From Eubacteriaceae bacterium ES3 (lineage in GTDB: Bacteria > Bacillota > Clostridia > Eubacteriales > Eubacteriaceae), in assembly GCA_030586155.1 (NCBI GenBank), contig CP130741.1, positions 248,001-312,000 on the forward strand: a stretch of DNA of 64,000 bases, in the 5' to 3' direction. Below, one piece after another: positions 8,830-18,307 of the stretch. Under the pieces are notes generated by a model. That model worked only from the letters and a program-made list of their open reading frames with translations. It was not told where the DNA came from and made no database searches. Numbering within the stretch: position 1 is the first letter of the stretch; the number at the start of each line of letters is the position of its first letter. The position numbers and the translations under genes are program-made.

Positions 8830-11010
8830 TTGAGAAAAAAGAATAGTGCTTTGACAATTATTTTAATGATTTTCATGGCAGTCACTATTTCGATTGTAAT
8901 GGAATTATACTTTATGATACTTGAAAACAAAATACCGACAGATGGTATTCTGACTCCCGGCGTTCTGGCCTCCTTTGTCAGCAGTGCCGATTGGTTACGT
9001 GTTCTTTGTATTCTGAGTATTTTTATGATCATTATAATATGTGGAAAAATTTATAGTTTAAAAAAAATGGGTCAACGATTATATCAATTTCGATATCCGC
9101 TTGCGGGATGTGTCTTTTTAATTCTAGTTGCCCTGGAAATTCATGGCTCATCGATTCAATGCTGGAGCAATTACTTTCAGGGATCGACGGTTGTTTCTGA
9201 GACAATTATTGGAATACCAAGACTGATACGAAGTGATGAGTGGGCAGTCTATACACCGATGATTTTTTCCCAGTATCTCAATGGGAGCGGCGTATTTCCC
9301 TATTTTAGTGAAACCATTCGAGGAGCTTTGACTGATGCTTTTATAATTTACGGTCAGCCGGTTCTTGATCCGGCTGTTATTTTCAGACCTTTTCATTGGG
9401 GTTATTTATTTTTATCTCAAGCAAAAGGCCTTTCATTTTTCTGGATGGGGCGATTGATTGCTCTGTTTATGGTTTCCTTTGAGTATGGAATGCTTTTTAC
9501 AAAAAAGAATAAAACTCTTGCTGTAACATATGCCGTATTAATCACCTGGGCGCCGATTGTTCAATGGTGGTTTGCAATAAATGGATTAGTTGAGATGCTT
9601 GTTTTTGGACAATTGGCATTGCTGATGATTGCCTTATATATGAAGACAAATAATTACTATTGGCGAAGTTTCTATGCGCTGGTGATACTAGTCTGTGCAG
9701 GTGGATATGTGTTAACATTTTATCCTTCCTGGCAGGTTCCCCTGGCTTACGTCTTTTTAGTTTTATGTGCAGGGATTGTACATGAAAATTGGAAGCAGTT
9801 TCAATGGGGAAAAAGGGATTTTATCATTTTGCTGATGGTTTTGGTTTTTCTTGGACTGGGAATGGGCTATGTATTAACAAAATCCCTCGATACAATTACA
9901 ACGATATTTGGAACAGCTTATCCTGGGCAGCGTTTTGAAACAGGTGGTGGTGAAGGACATCGATTTTTCTTATACCCGGGAACATTATTTTTTGGTATTT
10001 CATCAAAAATACTGCCATATCTCAATACCTGTGAGTGGTCTGTATTTTTTGATTTTTTCCCGATGGGAATTATTTTAAGTTTTTGGGTTTTGTTTAAAGA
10101 GCGGAAAAGAGATTTTACGCTTATTATGATGCTGTTAACGACAGTAATTCTCACCCTATGGTGCACATTTGAATGGCCGGACTGGTTGGCGAAAATTACT
10201 TTATTGAGCTATACTCAGGCGATCCGGACATTTTTGGCAGTGGGATACTTAAATATATTAATATTAATCAGAACACTTTCTTTGGTGGAGCAAGAGATTA
10301 ACAAGGGTATTGCGGTTATTGGAGCAATATTACTGAGTACAGTAATGACGCTGGCAGCAAGCTATTATTATGAAGGATATCTGGGAACAAAATTAGTGAT
10401 TCTTGTTCTAGCCTCTTTGGCAGGTGCTTTCTATGTCATATTTAATGGTAGAAAAGTTTGGGCTAAAAAAGCCTTCCTGGCAATTAGTCTCACTGTTACC
10501 TTCATTTCCGGAATGTTTATTAACCCTATCAGTAGCGGGGTAGATGTTATTTATCAGCAGGAAATTATCTCTGAAATCCAGAATATTGCTGAAAATGATG
10601 AGGGTTTGTGGATTTTTGATTCAGGTAATGTAACGGGTATGCCGCTTATTAATATGCCAATCATGGCCGGTGCGCCGACCATTAACTCGACCAATGTTTA
10701 TCCTGATTTGGAGCGTTGGGAGTTGTTGGATCCGGACCGCTCAGATATAGAAATCTATAATCGGTATGCCCATATTAGTATGAACTTAGTCGATCATAAC
10801 AGTGAAACCTTATTTGAACTTACCTCTCCTGACTGTTTTACGGTTAAATTAAATGTAGAACAGTTGGAATTGCTGAGTGTGAAATATGTTTTAACGACCA
10901 GAAAGCTTGAGGAACTGGCAACAGATCAGGTTTGGTTTACGGAATTAAGCTCTGCTAACGGTTACTATATTTACCAGGTCAAATATAGCGATGGGGATGG
11001 AAAAAGTTAG
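8830..11010 (+). CDS. Large polytopic membrane protein, GT-C-like glycosyltransferase candidate
   Basis: This 726-residue membrane protein has about 12-14 hydrophobic helices and a C-terminal extracytoplasmic domain of ~150 residues (from ~570). An acidic motif in the first long loop (RSDEWAVYTP, near residue 135) fits the catalytic loop of GT-C enzymes, which use lipid-phosphate sugars outside the membrane. It begins at TTG 8830, three bases after the preceding stop, with a poor ribosome-binding site, so translation may be coupled; an in-frame ATG lies 36 bases on. The next gene overlaps it by one base. The function is inferred from topology and neighbours only. Confidence 0.7.
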   Translation: MRKKNSALTIILMIFMAVTISIVMELYFMILENKIPTDGILTPGVLASFVSSADWLRVLCILSIFMIIIICGKIYSLKKMGQRLYQFRYPLAGCVFLILVALEIHGSSIQCWSNYFQGSTVVSETIIGIPRLIRSDEWAVYTPMIFSQYLNGSGVFPYFSETIRGALTDAFIIYGQPVLDPAVIFRPFHWGYLFLSQAKGLSFFWMGRLIALFMVSFEYGMLFTKKNKTLAVTYAVLITWAPIVQWWFAINGLVEMLVFGQLALLMIALYMKTNNYYWRSFYALVILVCAGGYVLTFYPSWQVPLAYVFLVLCAGIVHENWKQFQWGKRDFIILLMVLVFLGLGMGYVLTKSLDTITTIFGTAYPGQRFETGGGEGHRFFLYPGTLFFGISSKILPYLNTCEWSVFFDFFPMGIILSFWVLFKERKRDFTLIMMLLTTVILTLWCTFEWPDWLAKITLLSYTQAIRTFLAVGYLNILILIRTLSLVEQEINKGIAVIGAILLSTVMTLAASYYYEGYLGTKLVILVLASLAGAFYVIFNGRKVWAKKAFLAISLTVTFISGMFINPISSGVDVIYQQEIISEIQNIAENDEGLWIFDSGNVTGMPLINMPIMAGAPTINSTNVYPDLERWELLDPDRSDIEIYNRYAHISMNLVDHNSETLFELTSPDCFTVKLNVEQLELLSVKYVLTTRKLEELATDQVWFTELSSANGYYIYQVKYSDGDGKS

Positions 11011-12743
11011 TGAAAATAGAAAAGGACACCTTTAAGTTTTTGAAGATGCCAGAGTTATATATTATGTTGCTGGCAACTTTTGTAAGAATATTTCTTTCAC
11101 TGAAATTAAGTGTATGGTATAAAGCCAGTGATGTGTATGATGATCAGCTGCTTATTAATTATGCTGATTTAACAGCGCATTTCTTGTTCCCTGATATCTG
11201 GTCGCTGGTGAAAACCATGAGCTATCCGCTTTTTTTGAATTTTGTTCACTTAACAGGCTTGAGTTATTCAATGGTTATGGCACTTATCTGGGTTGTTGCG
11301 GCCTTATTACTGGTTAGGGTATTTAAAGTTGTTTCAGACAATCGCGTCTTTTTAACTTTTGTCTATCTTTTTACGCTATTTACCCCATCTGCCTTTGATA
11401 ACTGGTTAGGGACTCGATTATATCGCAATGCTCTCATTGCACCATTCGTAGTAATCACCTTTTCATTGATGATCTTAATTGTTTTCAAACTGTTAAAGTA
11501 TAAAAAGATATCAGCATGGAATATTTTTGTGTCCAGTCTTCTATTAGGTTTTATTTTTACTTTTACATTTTACTTGAAAGAAGATGGGGTGTGGCTGTTA
11601 CCTTGTTTATGCTTAGCAATTTTTGTTTCGGCGGCAATTGCAATATATCGATATTTTCGATATAAAAAAACGGAGCTGGCACCCAAAAGAGTCGTCCTTG
11701 TTATAATAACATTGCTTTTACCTGTTATGATTTTTGTTGCTGGTACGAATGCTTATAAGATGCTTAACGAGCATTATTTTGGAGTCGCTGAAATTAATAC
11801 CAGGACAGAAGGAGCGCTGGGAGAATTTGTAAGTAATATCTATAAAATAAAGTCTGATATTCGTGATCCGATTCATTGGGCGCCAAAGGACAGTATTGAT
11901 AAGGCATTTAAAGTATCAAAAACATTGAAACAGTATCCGGAATTAAAAGACGCAATTTTCAATTCGCCCTGGCTGGTGGGTGGGATTGATGAAAGTCCCA
12001 TCGAAGGCGATTTTTTAACATGGGTATTAAGGACCGCGCTTTTAAATACTGGTATATGGGAAAACGAAGTTCAAATTGAAGAATTGTTTGAACAAGTAAA
12101 TAATGAACTCGAAGAAGCGTTTCAAAGCAATCTGCTGGAAGAAGATCCTAAAATACAGATTTCTTCCTCTGGCGGGGGCAGAACGATTGAGGAAATTCTG
12201 CAATTGACTGGTATTGTTAAACAAGAATATTTTGCGACTGTATTTTTAAGGGGATACCAACCTGGTGGTCAATTATGGGAATACGAGGATCCGGAGTCGA
12301 TTGATTCTGTTGAAGAACTTATCAATGAGAAAATAATGACGTCTGAATCTGAAACTGATTATTACATGGCTAATCAGTTGGTTAAAATTATTTTCAAAAT
12401 ATATGCCTTGCTCAATCCAGTCTTGTTAATACTTTGCATTTTTAGTATGATTTTTATAGTCATTCAAATAATCAGAAAAAAAACAAATCAGGAAAAGGAG
12501 GCAGTATATATTTTTACTTGCCTGATGATTTGTGCCCTGGTTGGTATCTCTGTAATCTATGCCTATGCAATTGCATGGTTTGCAGAATTTCTTTTGGATG
12601 GGGTGGAGTATGATTGGACCATATTAAAGTTTTATAGTGTTGGATTGGTGCCGCTGTTGATGCTAGTTGAGTTATTGGGAGCATATCTATTTTCAGAAAT
12701 TATAAATGAGAGCAGTTTTTTACCCCTAAAAAAATACAATTAA
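11010..12743 (+). CDS. Polytopic membrane protein, GT-C-like glycosyltransferase candidate
   Basis: This 577-residue protein has ~10 membrane helices. A long soluble segment (about residues 255-450) sits between the central and C-terminal helices. The first extracytoplasmic loop holds adjacent acidic residues (VYDDQ, near residue 49), as in GT-C enzymes. GTG 11010 overlaps the upstream TAG by one base (TAGTG), so the two membrane proteins are translationally coupled. It has no recognisable signature of a named family. With the Und-P-sugar-synthase-like GT2 that follows, it is a plausible extracytoplasmic sugar transferase. Confidence 0.65.
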   Translation: MKIEKDTFKFLKMPELYIMLLATFVRIFLSLKLSVWYKASDVYDDQLLINYADLTAHFLFPDIWSLVKTMSYPLFLNFVHLTGLSYSMVMALIWVVAALLLVRVFKVVSDNRVFLTFVYLFTLFTPSAFDNWLGTRLYRNALIAPFVVITFSLMILIVFKLLKYKKISAWNIFVSSLLLGFIFTFTFYLKEDGVWLLPCLCLAIFVSAAIAIYRYFRYKKTELAPKRVVLVIITLLLPVMIFVAGTNAYKMLNEHYFGVAEINTRTEGALGEFVSNIYKIKSDIRDPIHWAPKDSIDKAFKVSKTLKQYPELKDAIFNSPWLVGGIDESPIEGDFLTWVLRTALLNTGIWENEVQIEELFEQVNNELEEAFQSNLLEEDPKIQISSSGGGRTIEEILQLTGIVKQEYFATVFLRGYQPGGQLWEYEDPESIDSVEELINEKIMTSESETDYYMANQLVKIIFKIYALLNPVLLILCIFSMIFIVIQIIRKKTNQEKEAVYIFTCLMICALVGISVIYAYAIAWFAEFLLDGVEYDWTILKFYSVGLVPLLMLVELLGAYLFSEIINESSFLPLKKYN

Positions 12744-12838
12744 AATAGGAGAAGCAAAGGAAAGAATAAGAGATGAATTAGCTTTTGCTAAAATTGTATA
12801 GAGATACATTAATTGATTATAAAATGAGAGGTGATAAA

Positions 12839-13780
12839 ATGGATAAAAGAAAAAAAACGGCGATACTTATACCCTGTTATAATGAATCGAAAACGATAGA
12901 AAAAGTGATCAAAGACTATCAGGTAACGATGCCGCACGCAGAAATTTACGTTTATGATAACAATTCCTCAGACGGTACCGATGAAATTGCTCGAGCCGCG
13001 GGTGCGATCGTTCGCTATGAGTACAGGCAAGGTAAGGGCAATGTGGTACGATCCATGTTTCGGGAAATTGATGCCGATTGTTATATTATGACAGATGGGG
13101 ATGATACCTATCCGGCAGAGTTTGCGCTGGAGCTGGAAAAGCGGATTTATGATAAAAAAGCAGATATGGCAATCGGAGATCGTTTGTCCTCCACCTACTT
13201 TACGGAGAATAAGAGACCTTTTCACAATATTGGCAATGTTCTGGTTAGAAAACTGATTAACACGCTATTTAAAGCAGATGTGAAAGATATTATGACAGGT
13301 TCCCGTGGTTTCACAAAAGAATTTGTCAAGGCTTTTCCGGTAACCTCTAAGGGTTTTGAAGTTGAAACGGAAATGACAATTTTTGCACTGGATAATAATA
13401 TGAAGATTGTTGAAGTTCCGATTGATTACCGTGATCGGCCAGAAGGCAGTGAATCTAAGCTAAATACCTATTCTGATGGTTATAAAGTATTAAAGACTAT
13501 TGGAGCACTCTTTCGAGATACCAAGCCCTATCTGTTTTTTTCAATGATTTCTTTGGTGCTAATCGCTTTAGGCGCTCTATTCTTTGTACCGATTGTTAAG
13601 ACCTATTTTGAAACCGGCCTTGTTGACCGATATCCAACCTTAATCGTTGTGACGAGTATGTGGGTGATTGCAATTATTTCTTATTTCAGCGGAGTTATTT
13701 TAGAGGTGCTTAAAAAGCAGCATCGACATAATTTTGAGCGTTACCTGAATATGATGAAAGAAATAAACAAATCTGAATAG
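12839..13780 (+). CDS. Dolichol-phosphate-mannose-synthase-like GT2 with C-terminal membrane anchor
   Basis: This 313-residue GT2 enzyme resembles DPM/DPG synthases, which make polyprenyl-phosphate-linked monosaccharides for use outside the membrane. Motifs are AILIPCYNE, VYDNNSSDGT, MTDGDDTYP (metal-binding acidic cluster) and a late GFEVETEM segment. Two hydrophobic helices lie at the C-terminus (~235-255 and 270-292). I chose ATG 12839 because GAGAGGTGA sits just upstream; the longer frame from 12785 would add 18 residues without a ribosome-binding site. It sits between two GT-C-like genes and a flippase-like pair, the arrangement of a three-component glycosylation system. Confidence 0.88.
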   Translation: MDKRKKTAILIPCYNESKTIEKVIKDYQVTMPHAEIYVYDNNSSDGTDEIARAAGAIVRYEYRQGKGNVVRSMFREIDADCYIMTDGDDTYPAEFALELEKRIYDKKADMAIGDRLSSTYFTENKRPFHNIGNVLVRKLINTLFKADVKDIMTGSRGFTKEFVKAFPVTSKGFEVETEMTIFALDNNMKIVEVPIDYRDRPEGSESKLNTYSDGYKVLKTIGALFRDTKPYLFFSMISLVLIALGALFFVPIVKTYFETGLVDRYPTLIVVTSMWVIAIISYFSGVILEVLKKQHRHNFERYLNMMKEINKSE

Positions 13781-13879
13781 GTGCTCTGAATCTTTAAGGA
13801 GTGTCTTTGAAGGTAAAAATCCATAGTTTTAGTTTATTTTTATCGAGAGAAGTGGAAAATAATTAAGGAGCATTATAGT

Positions 13880-14233
13880 TTGACAAATGAAAAAATGACA
13901 AAGTTTCGAAATTATCTTTTCCTGCATGGGAGCCTGCTATTTTACTCAATTGGAGGGATATTTTCAAAGAAGGCAAGTGGATATGATTTTCTATCCATGG
14001 AATTTATTTTCTTTTATGGCCTGTTTTTAATGGTGCTGTTTGTATATGCAATTCTCTGGCAGCAGATCCTAAAAGTGTTTCCGCTAACTGTAGCCTTTGC
14101 CAACAAAGCGATTGTTATTTTATGGGGGATCATTTGGGGGTGCTTTATTTTTGGCGAAACCTTGCGATGGGGAATGATTTTGGGGGCAGCGGTAATTGTT
14201 GCCGGTATTTATCTGGTGGTCAGTGATGAGTAA
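13880..14233 (+). CDS. Small EamA/EMR-type membrane protein, flippase subunit candidate (first of pair)
   Basis: This 117-residue protein has four hydrophobic helices, the size and layout of ArnE-like or SMR half-transporters. It starts at TTG 13880 with AAGGAG (13865-13870). The next gene overlaps it by 8 bases and encodes a similar four-helix protein, so the two probably form a heterodimer, as ArnE/ArnF do for undecaprenyl-phosphate aminoarabinose. Next to the Und-P-sugar-synthase-like GT2, it may flip the lipid-linked sugar. Drug export is the alternative. Confidence 0.75.
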   Translation: MTNEKMTKFRNYLFLHGSLLFYSIGGIFSKKASGYDFLSMEFIFFYGLFLMVLFVYAILWQQILKVFPLTVAFANKAIVILWGIIWGCFIFGETLRWGMILGAAVIVAGIYLVVSDE

Positions 14234-14570
14234 TTGGATGTATTTTTTATTATATTTAGTTTCAGTCCTGATTGCGTCACTTTCCCAGGTTATCCTTAAA
14301 AAAAGTGCTTTAATCCATTATGAATCACGCTTGAAAGAATATTTAAATCCATACGTTATTGGTGCCTACGGATTTTTCTTTATTTCAGCTTTTATGACGA
14401 CTATGGCATACAGAGTTGTCCCGTTAACGATTGGGCCAGTTCTTGAATCCACCGGCTATATTTATATCGGAGTATTAAGCCTTTTAATTCTTAAGGAGAA
14501 GCTAAGTCGGAGAAAGATTCTGGGAAATATTCTGATTATCTTGGGTATATTTTTATATGGATTTCTGTAA
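14226..14570 (+). CDS. Small EamA/EMR-type membrane protein, flippase subunit candidate (second of pair)
   Basis: This 114-residue four-helix protein is the partner of the preceding gene. I chose ATG 14226, which overlaps the stop codon of the first gene (ATGAGTAA) by 8 bases; a longer in-frame start at 14196 lies deep inside the upstream gene. The final segment (GYIYIGVLSLLILKEKLSRRKILG) is typical of EamA/EMR transporters. A bidirectional terminator follows at 14574. Confidence 0.75.
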   Translation: MSNWMYFLLYLVSVLIASLSQVILKKSALIHYESRLKEYLNPYVIGAYGFFFISAFMTTMAYRVVPLTIGPVLESTGYIYIGVLSLLILKEKLSRRKILGNILIILGIFLYGFL

Positions 14571-14573
14571 AAG

Positions 14574-14608
14574 AAAAAATCTGAAGCCGTTAGGTCTCAG
14601 ATTTTTTT
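14574..14608. terminator. Bidirectional terminator between the flippase pair and the LTA-synthase-like gene
   Basis: The stem AATCTGA/TCAGATT is flanked by an A-run on the left and a T-run on the right, so it can serve both converging transcripts. Inner GCC/GGT pairing closes a GTTA loop. Confidence 0.75.
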
Positions 14609-14641
14609 ATGGAAAGATTTATAGAAAAATTTGAATAATAG

Positions 14642-16492
14642 TTAATTAACCGTGTTATTGAAATTCTCACCAAAAAGAATATCATATTCTACCAGCCATT
14701 GTTGGCGATTGAAGTCTTCAGTTTCAGCACTGATCCCTTCAACAACAGTTCCGTCACTGTTAATGGTGATAAAATTATTCTGGTTAAAATCCTGCTGCTG
14801 ATCTATCAGAAAAGACCAGTAGGAGGGTAAGGTGAATCCGCAGCGATCAAGAATTTCAATACCAAGCAGGTTGGCATCAACCAGACCCAAATCTTTAAGA
14901 TCAATCAGCTCAGTATTTGAATAGACTGAAATAGGGGTGGAATAAAGGTTAAGATAATCTTCGCCGGCAAGCTCATCATTATTGATGAAACCCAAATCCT
15001 GGTATAGATCATATCCATCACCAAGACCAGGAAGGTGGTCTCCGAACATCACAATGACAGTCGGCTCATCGATAGTTTTAAAATAATCGGTAATCGCGCC
15101 ATAAGCAGCGTCAGCATCATATACGCCCTGCACATAGTTGTTAAGAATATTAAGAGAATCCTTATCTAAAGAATCGGAACTGACTGATACATCGTAATTA
15201 GCATAGTTCTTATCCTCATAACCGCAATGATTTTGCATCGTGACCAGGAAGCAGAAGAAAGGATTATTGGTATTCTGGTTATCTTCAAATTCTTCAATAA
15301 CACGATTGACAGCAGATTGGTCAGAAATAAGATTGCCGGCAATTTCCGGGTTTTCAAATTCATCCATACCGATAAAAGAATCAAAGCCCAAATTGGGATA
15401 GACGGTATCTCGATTCCAGAACCAACTGTTGTATGGGTGGACGGCTACAGTTGTATAGCCGTATTCTTTTAAAAAGGAGGGAAGTGCTGGAATTTCATCT
15501 TTTATATATTGCTGGTAAGCGACAGATCCGGCCGGCAGATAAAGGGTTTTATTGCCGGTCAGGACCTCAAACTCGGTGTTGGCAGTTCCCCCACCATATT
15601 GGGAGACGAAGAGGTTTCCCTCATGCATAGCGCTGATATGACTAACCGGGCTTGTTGAAAAGCTGACATTTTGTAGTTGTGTGGGGTCAAACAGCGATTC
15701 ATTCATGATAAGTATGATATTAGGCTCGGTATCAGCTGAGTTTTTGGATGATATGCTGGCCATAATTTTTTCGCCCGGATAATTCTCCAAAACTGTTTCA
15801 ACAGAGGCGTAGGAATAATTGTCAGGTTTTTCAATGATGATGTTTTTTGAATTAATCATAAAACCTGTTAAGAAACCATTTTCTTCGTAGTTGAGTGTTT
15901 GATTCCATGATTTATCATAGATATTTAAAGTGTTCAGATTACCAGTGTTTAGAAAGATAAAATGAAACAACGAGAAAATGAGTGCTAGCGAAAAACCTGT
16001 GATCAAGAGCTTTCTATTTCGACTGACTAGAAGATCACTTTTTCTAAGGTAAAATGGAATGATTAAGATACCAAAAAAGATAATAAAAATCAGGAAATGG
16101 CGAGGTTCAAGTTTAAGCTCCAGATTGGAGTGGATACTGAAGGCTTCTTTCGACAGGAAAATATCCCAAGGCAATAAAGGTTCATCACGAAAGTTGAGTT
16201 TGAAACTGTTGATCATTGCAAAACAAAGTGGTATGAGTCCAGAAAAAAGCGAAGCAATCCAGATCTTCGAGAATAGACCAACAAAAAGCAAAAGCAGAGC
16301 AAGGACTAAGAGATAGTTCAGATAAAAATTGACAGAACGCTCCTGAATCCATAGAGTTAGCGAATAAATACTATCTCGTTGTATCCACTCGGTGAGAAAA
16401 CAGATAAGCAGAGGGTAAATAAGTATCCAGATCAAACGGAGTTTGCTTTTATCTGCGTCAGGGAGTTCTATTGGTTTAAGAAAAGGATCCAT
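14642..16492 (-). CDS. LTA synthase-family sulfatase-fold membrane enzyme
   Basis: This 616-residue protein has five N-terminal membrane helices and an extracellular sulfatase-fold domain. Expected LtaS active-site residues are present: E265 (in MNESLFDP), the threonine nucleophile T303 (in GGGTANTEFE), and D485-H486 (in FGDHLPG), which bind the metal. It would transfer glycerol-phosphate or a related phospho-alcohol to a surface polymer. I prefer the ATG at 16492 because GAGGAAAT precedes it; the upstream ATG at 16513 has no ribosome-binding site. It lies downstream of the LCP gene on the same strand. The C-terminal ~80 residues after the sulfatase core look family-typical. Confidence 0.88.
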   Translation of the reverse strand: MDPFLKPIELPDADKSKLRLIWILIYPLLICFLTEWIQRDSIYSLTLWIQERSVNFYLNYLLVLALLLLFVGLFSKIWIASLFSGLIPLCFAMINSFKLNFRDEPLLPWDIFLSKEAFSIHSNLELKLEPRHFLIFIIFFGILIIPFYLRKSDLLVSRNRKLLITGFSLALIFSLFHFIFLNTGNLNTLNIYDKSWNQTLNYEENGFLTGFMINSKNIIIEKPDNYSYASVETVLENYPGEKIMASISSKNSADTEPNIILIMNESLFDPTQLQNVSFSTSPVSHISAMHEGNLFVSQYGGGTANTEFEVLTGNKTLYLPAGSVAYQQYIKDEIPALPSFLKEYGYTTVAVHPYNSWFWNRDTVYPNLGFDSFIGMDEFENPEIAGNLISDQSAVNRVIEEFEDNQNTNNPFFCFLVTMQNHCGYEDKNYANYDVSVSSDSLDKDSLNILNNYVQGVYDADAAYGAITDYFKTIDEPTVIVMFGDHLPGLGDGYDLYQDLGFINNDELAGEDYLNLYSTPISVYSNTELIDLKDLGLVDANLLGIEILDRCGFTLPSYWSFLIDQQQDFNQNNFITINSDGTVVEGISAETEDFNRQQWLVEYDILFGENFNNTVN

Positions 16493-16555
16493 ATTATTTC
16501 CTCGATCTTTCATACTATTGGTAATCTATGCTCAGATATTTAAAAATAGAGACGT

Positions 16556-16603
16556 GACCCTGCATCTGCAGTAAAGAAAACTTACGATTGCAGGTGCAGG
16601 GTC
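16556..16603 (-). terminator. Long hairpin between the LCP gene and the LTA-synthase-like gene
   Basis: 15-base arms (16556-16570 and 16589-16603) pair with one mismatch. On the minus strand the T-rich stretch starts several bases after the stem, so termination may be partial, leaving read-through into the downstream gene. Confidence 0.5.
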
Positions 16604-16649
16604 CATGTGTTTAACAGGTTATAAATTGGCGATATAAAAGTATAAAAGT

Positions 16650-17984
16650 TTAATACTCCGGATCGAAATTGTCCGGAGGACCACTTGATTCGGAATAGTA
16701 ATCATCCGTAGTGTCGTAAGAGTCATCATTTGAAGAGTAGTCTTCACTGTAGTCGTAGTAATCATCATAGCTGTCACCATAGATGTTTTCTTTAATTTGC
16801 TCGCTGATTGCAGCTGCCTGCTCGGAGGGCTCATATGTTTCATCATTATAGATAAAAGCATAAAGCTCTTTAATGTTGTCGGCTAGAGTGTCGGGGATGA
16901 CAAATGAGGAATCCCCAACATAATCAAGAAGCATCGCATCATCGGCAGGGAAACGGGCCTGTTCAATTTCGCGTGTATGCATTAACAAGGTGTTTAGACC
17001 ATATTTAAGGAATTCAGAGGTGCTAAGCGAAGTCTCGATGTAGGGCATTAACTCTGTCAGCAGAGTGTATTGCTGCTGTGGACTTAAATCAAGGGCTTTT
17101 GAAACAGCCTGTTCAAAGACAACCCTTTGTCTTAGTGTCCGATCAAAATCTCCATCACCGACATATCGAACCCGACAATAAGCCAGAGCCTGAGAACCAT
17201 CGACAACTTGACTACCAGTATCCTCAAGATAAGGAGAGCTGGTTGCGACTTTTGCATTAACATCATCGAGATAAGCATTAACCCAGTAGAGCTCGTCTTC
17301 TGTTTCGATATCAATGGTTACTCCGCCGACAGCATTGACAATGGTAACCATGGAGGTAAAATCAACTGTGATATAGTCAGTAATGGCCGTATCGAAATTT
17401 TGGTTAATGGTTTGAATCGCCAGATCTGCGCCGCCATAAGCATAGGCGGCATTCAGTTTATCGAAATCATAGTCTTCATCAATATAAGCATAGGTGTCCC
17501 GCATAAGAGAGGTCACTTTAAGTGCGTCATTTTCAAAATCAGCGGTGGCAATCATGATGGTATCGGTTCGGTCACCTTCTACATCCTCGCGGCCGTCGAT
17601 TCCAAAAACGGCAATATTAACAATTTTATGGTCTTTAGCATAAGCTGCTGCTGTACTGCTGATTCCATATTTGCGTAAATTTCCAGAAAGTCCGGAGTTG
17701 ACATTATTCAAGTAGAAAGCATTAACTAAAACCCCTGATCCGATTAAACAGATTAACACGAGGATTGCGGTTCTTAAAAACTTTTTAAATAAGTTACTGC
17801 TACTTTTTCTTTTTCTAACTGATTTGCTGCTGGTATTTTTTTTTGATGAAGTGACGCGGGTGGGTCTGGTAGATGTCGTTCGGTCATTTGACATGGACCG
17901 CTTTGCATTACCGGATTGCCTGGCTGAAGTCTGTGAAGACTGATTTCGCCGATTGCCAATCACTCCTTTATTCTGTTTGCTCAA
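16650..17984 (-). CDS. LytR-CpsA-Psr (LCP) family glycopolymer transferase
   Basis: This 444-residue membrane-anchored LCP protein would attach undecaprenyl-linked glycopolymers (teichoic acid or capsule) to peptidoglycan. A basic Ser/Thr/Arg-rich cytoplasmic tail (~60 residues) precedes one membrane helix (~65-85). The LCP domain follows, with GIDGREDVEGDRTDTIMI, SLMRDTY and DGSQALAYCRVRY motifs. An acidic, Asp/Tyr/Ser-rich C-terminal tail (last ~45 residues) is unusual in composition. I chose TTG 17984 because AAGAGGTG lies 4 bases upstream; the longer frame to 18065 would run into the -10 box of the promoter at 18064. It fits the glycan genes upstream in the window. Confidence 0.9.
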   Translation of the reverse strand: MSKQNKGVIGNRRNQSSQTSARQSGNAKRSMSNDRTTSTRPTRVTSSKKNTSSKSVRKRKSSSNLFKKFLRTAILVLICLIGSGVLVNAFYLNNVNSGLSGNLRKYGISSTAAAYAKDHKIVNIAVFGIDGREDVEGDRTDTIMIATADFENDALKVTSLMRDTYAYIDEDYDFDKLNAAYAYGGADLAIQTINQNFDTAITDYITVDFTSMVTIVNAVGGVTIDIETEDELYWVNAYLDDVNAKVATSSPYLEDTGSQVVDGSQALAYCRVRYVGDGDFDRTLRQRVVFEQAVSKALDLSPQQQYTLLTELMPYIETSLSTSEFLKYGLNTLLMHTREIEQARFPADDAMLLDYVGDSSFVIPDTLADNIKELYAFIYNDETYEPSEQAAAISEQIKENIYGDSYDDYYDYSEDYSSNDDSYDTTDDYYSESSGPPDNFDPEY

Positions 17985-18063
17985 TGGGCACCTCTTATGA
18001 TATTTATGAAACATGAAAATGCTCATATAATTTAATGGTTGTGTTCGACCATAAGTGAAAATC

Positions 18064-18092
18064 ATTATATCATACTTGTATCCTGTTGTAAA
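18064..18092 (-). promoter_or_regulatory. Promoter of the LCP gene
   Basis: On the minus strand, TTTACA (18092-18087) and TATAAT (18069-18064) are 17 bp apart. The transcript would start near 18057, about 70 bases before the TTG start, which rules out the longer reading of the LCP gene. Confidence 0.75.
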
Positions 18093-18192
18093 AAAAATAT
18101 ATAGGATTAAGCGTTATAAGTTTGAATATTTTACTAAAAATATAAATTTAAGGAATTGAATACGGTTTTTTCTTTATGATTAGTTAAAAATC

Positions 18193-18201
18193 TGATATAA
18201 T
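18193..18201 (+). promoter_or_regulatory. Extended -10 promoter upstream of the UvsE gene
   Basis: TGA directly precedes TATAAT (18196-18201), with a weak TTTATG at the -35 position (18173-18178). It lies about 105 bases before the chosen ATG. Confidence 0.5.
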
Positions 18202-18307
18202 GCTATCTATCAGTCTGCGAAATTGTTACATATTTTTAATGTCCGCTTGATTCATTTTTTAAGCTTTCTGTCAATCAGCGGGTTAATCATTGGGAGTGGG
18301 AGGTCTT

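Noticed and set aside
17208-17678. A 156-codon plus-strand frame within the LCP gene
   Set aside because: It is antisense to the clearly coding LCP domain and has no ribosome-binding site; it is a shadow frame.
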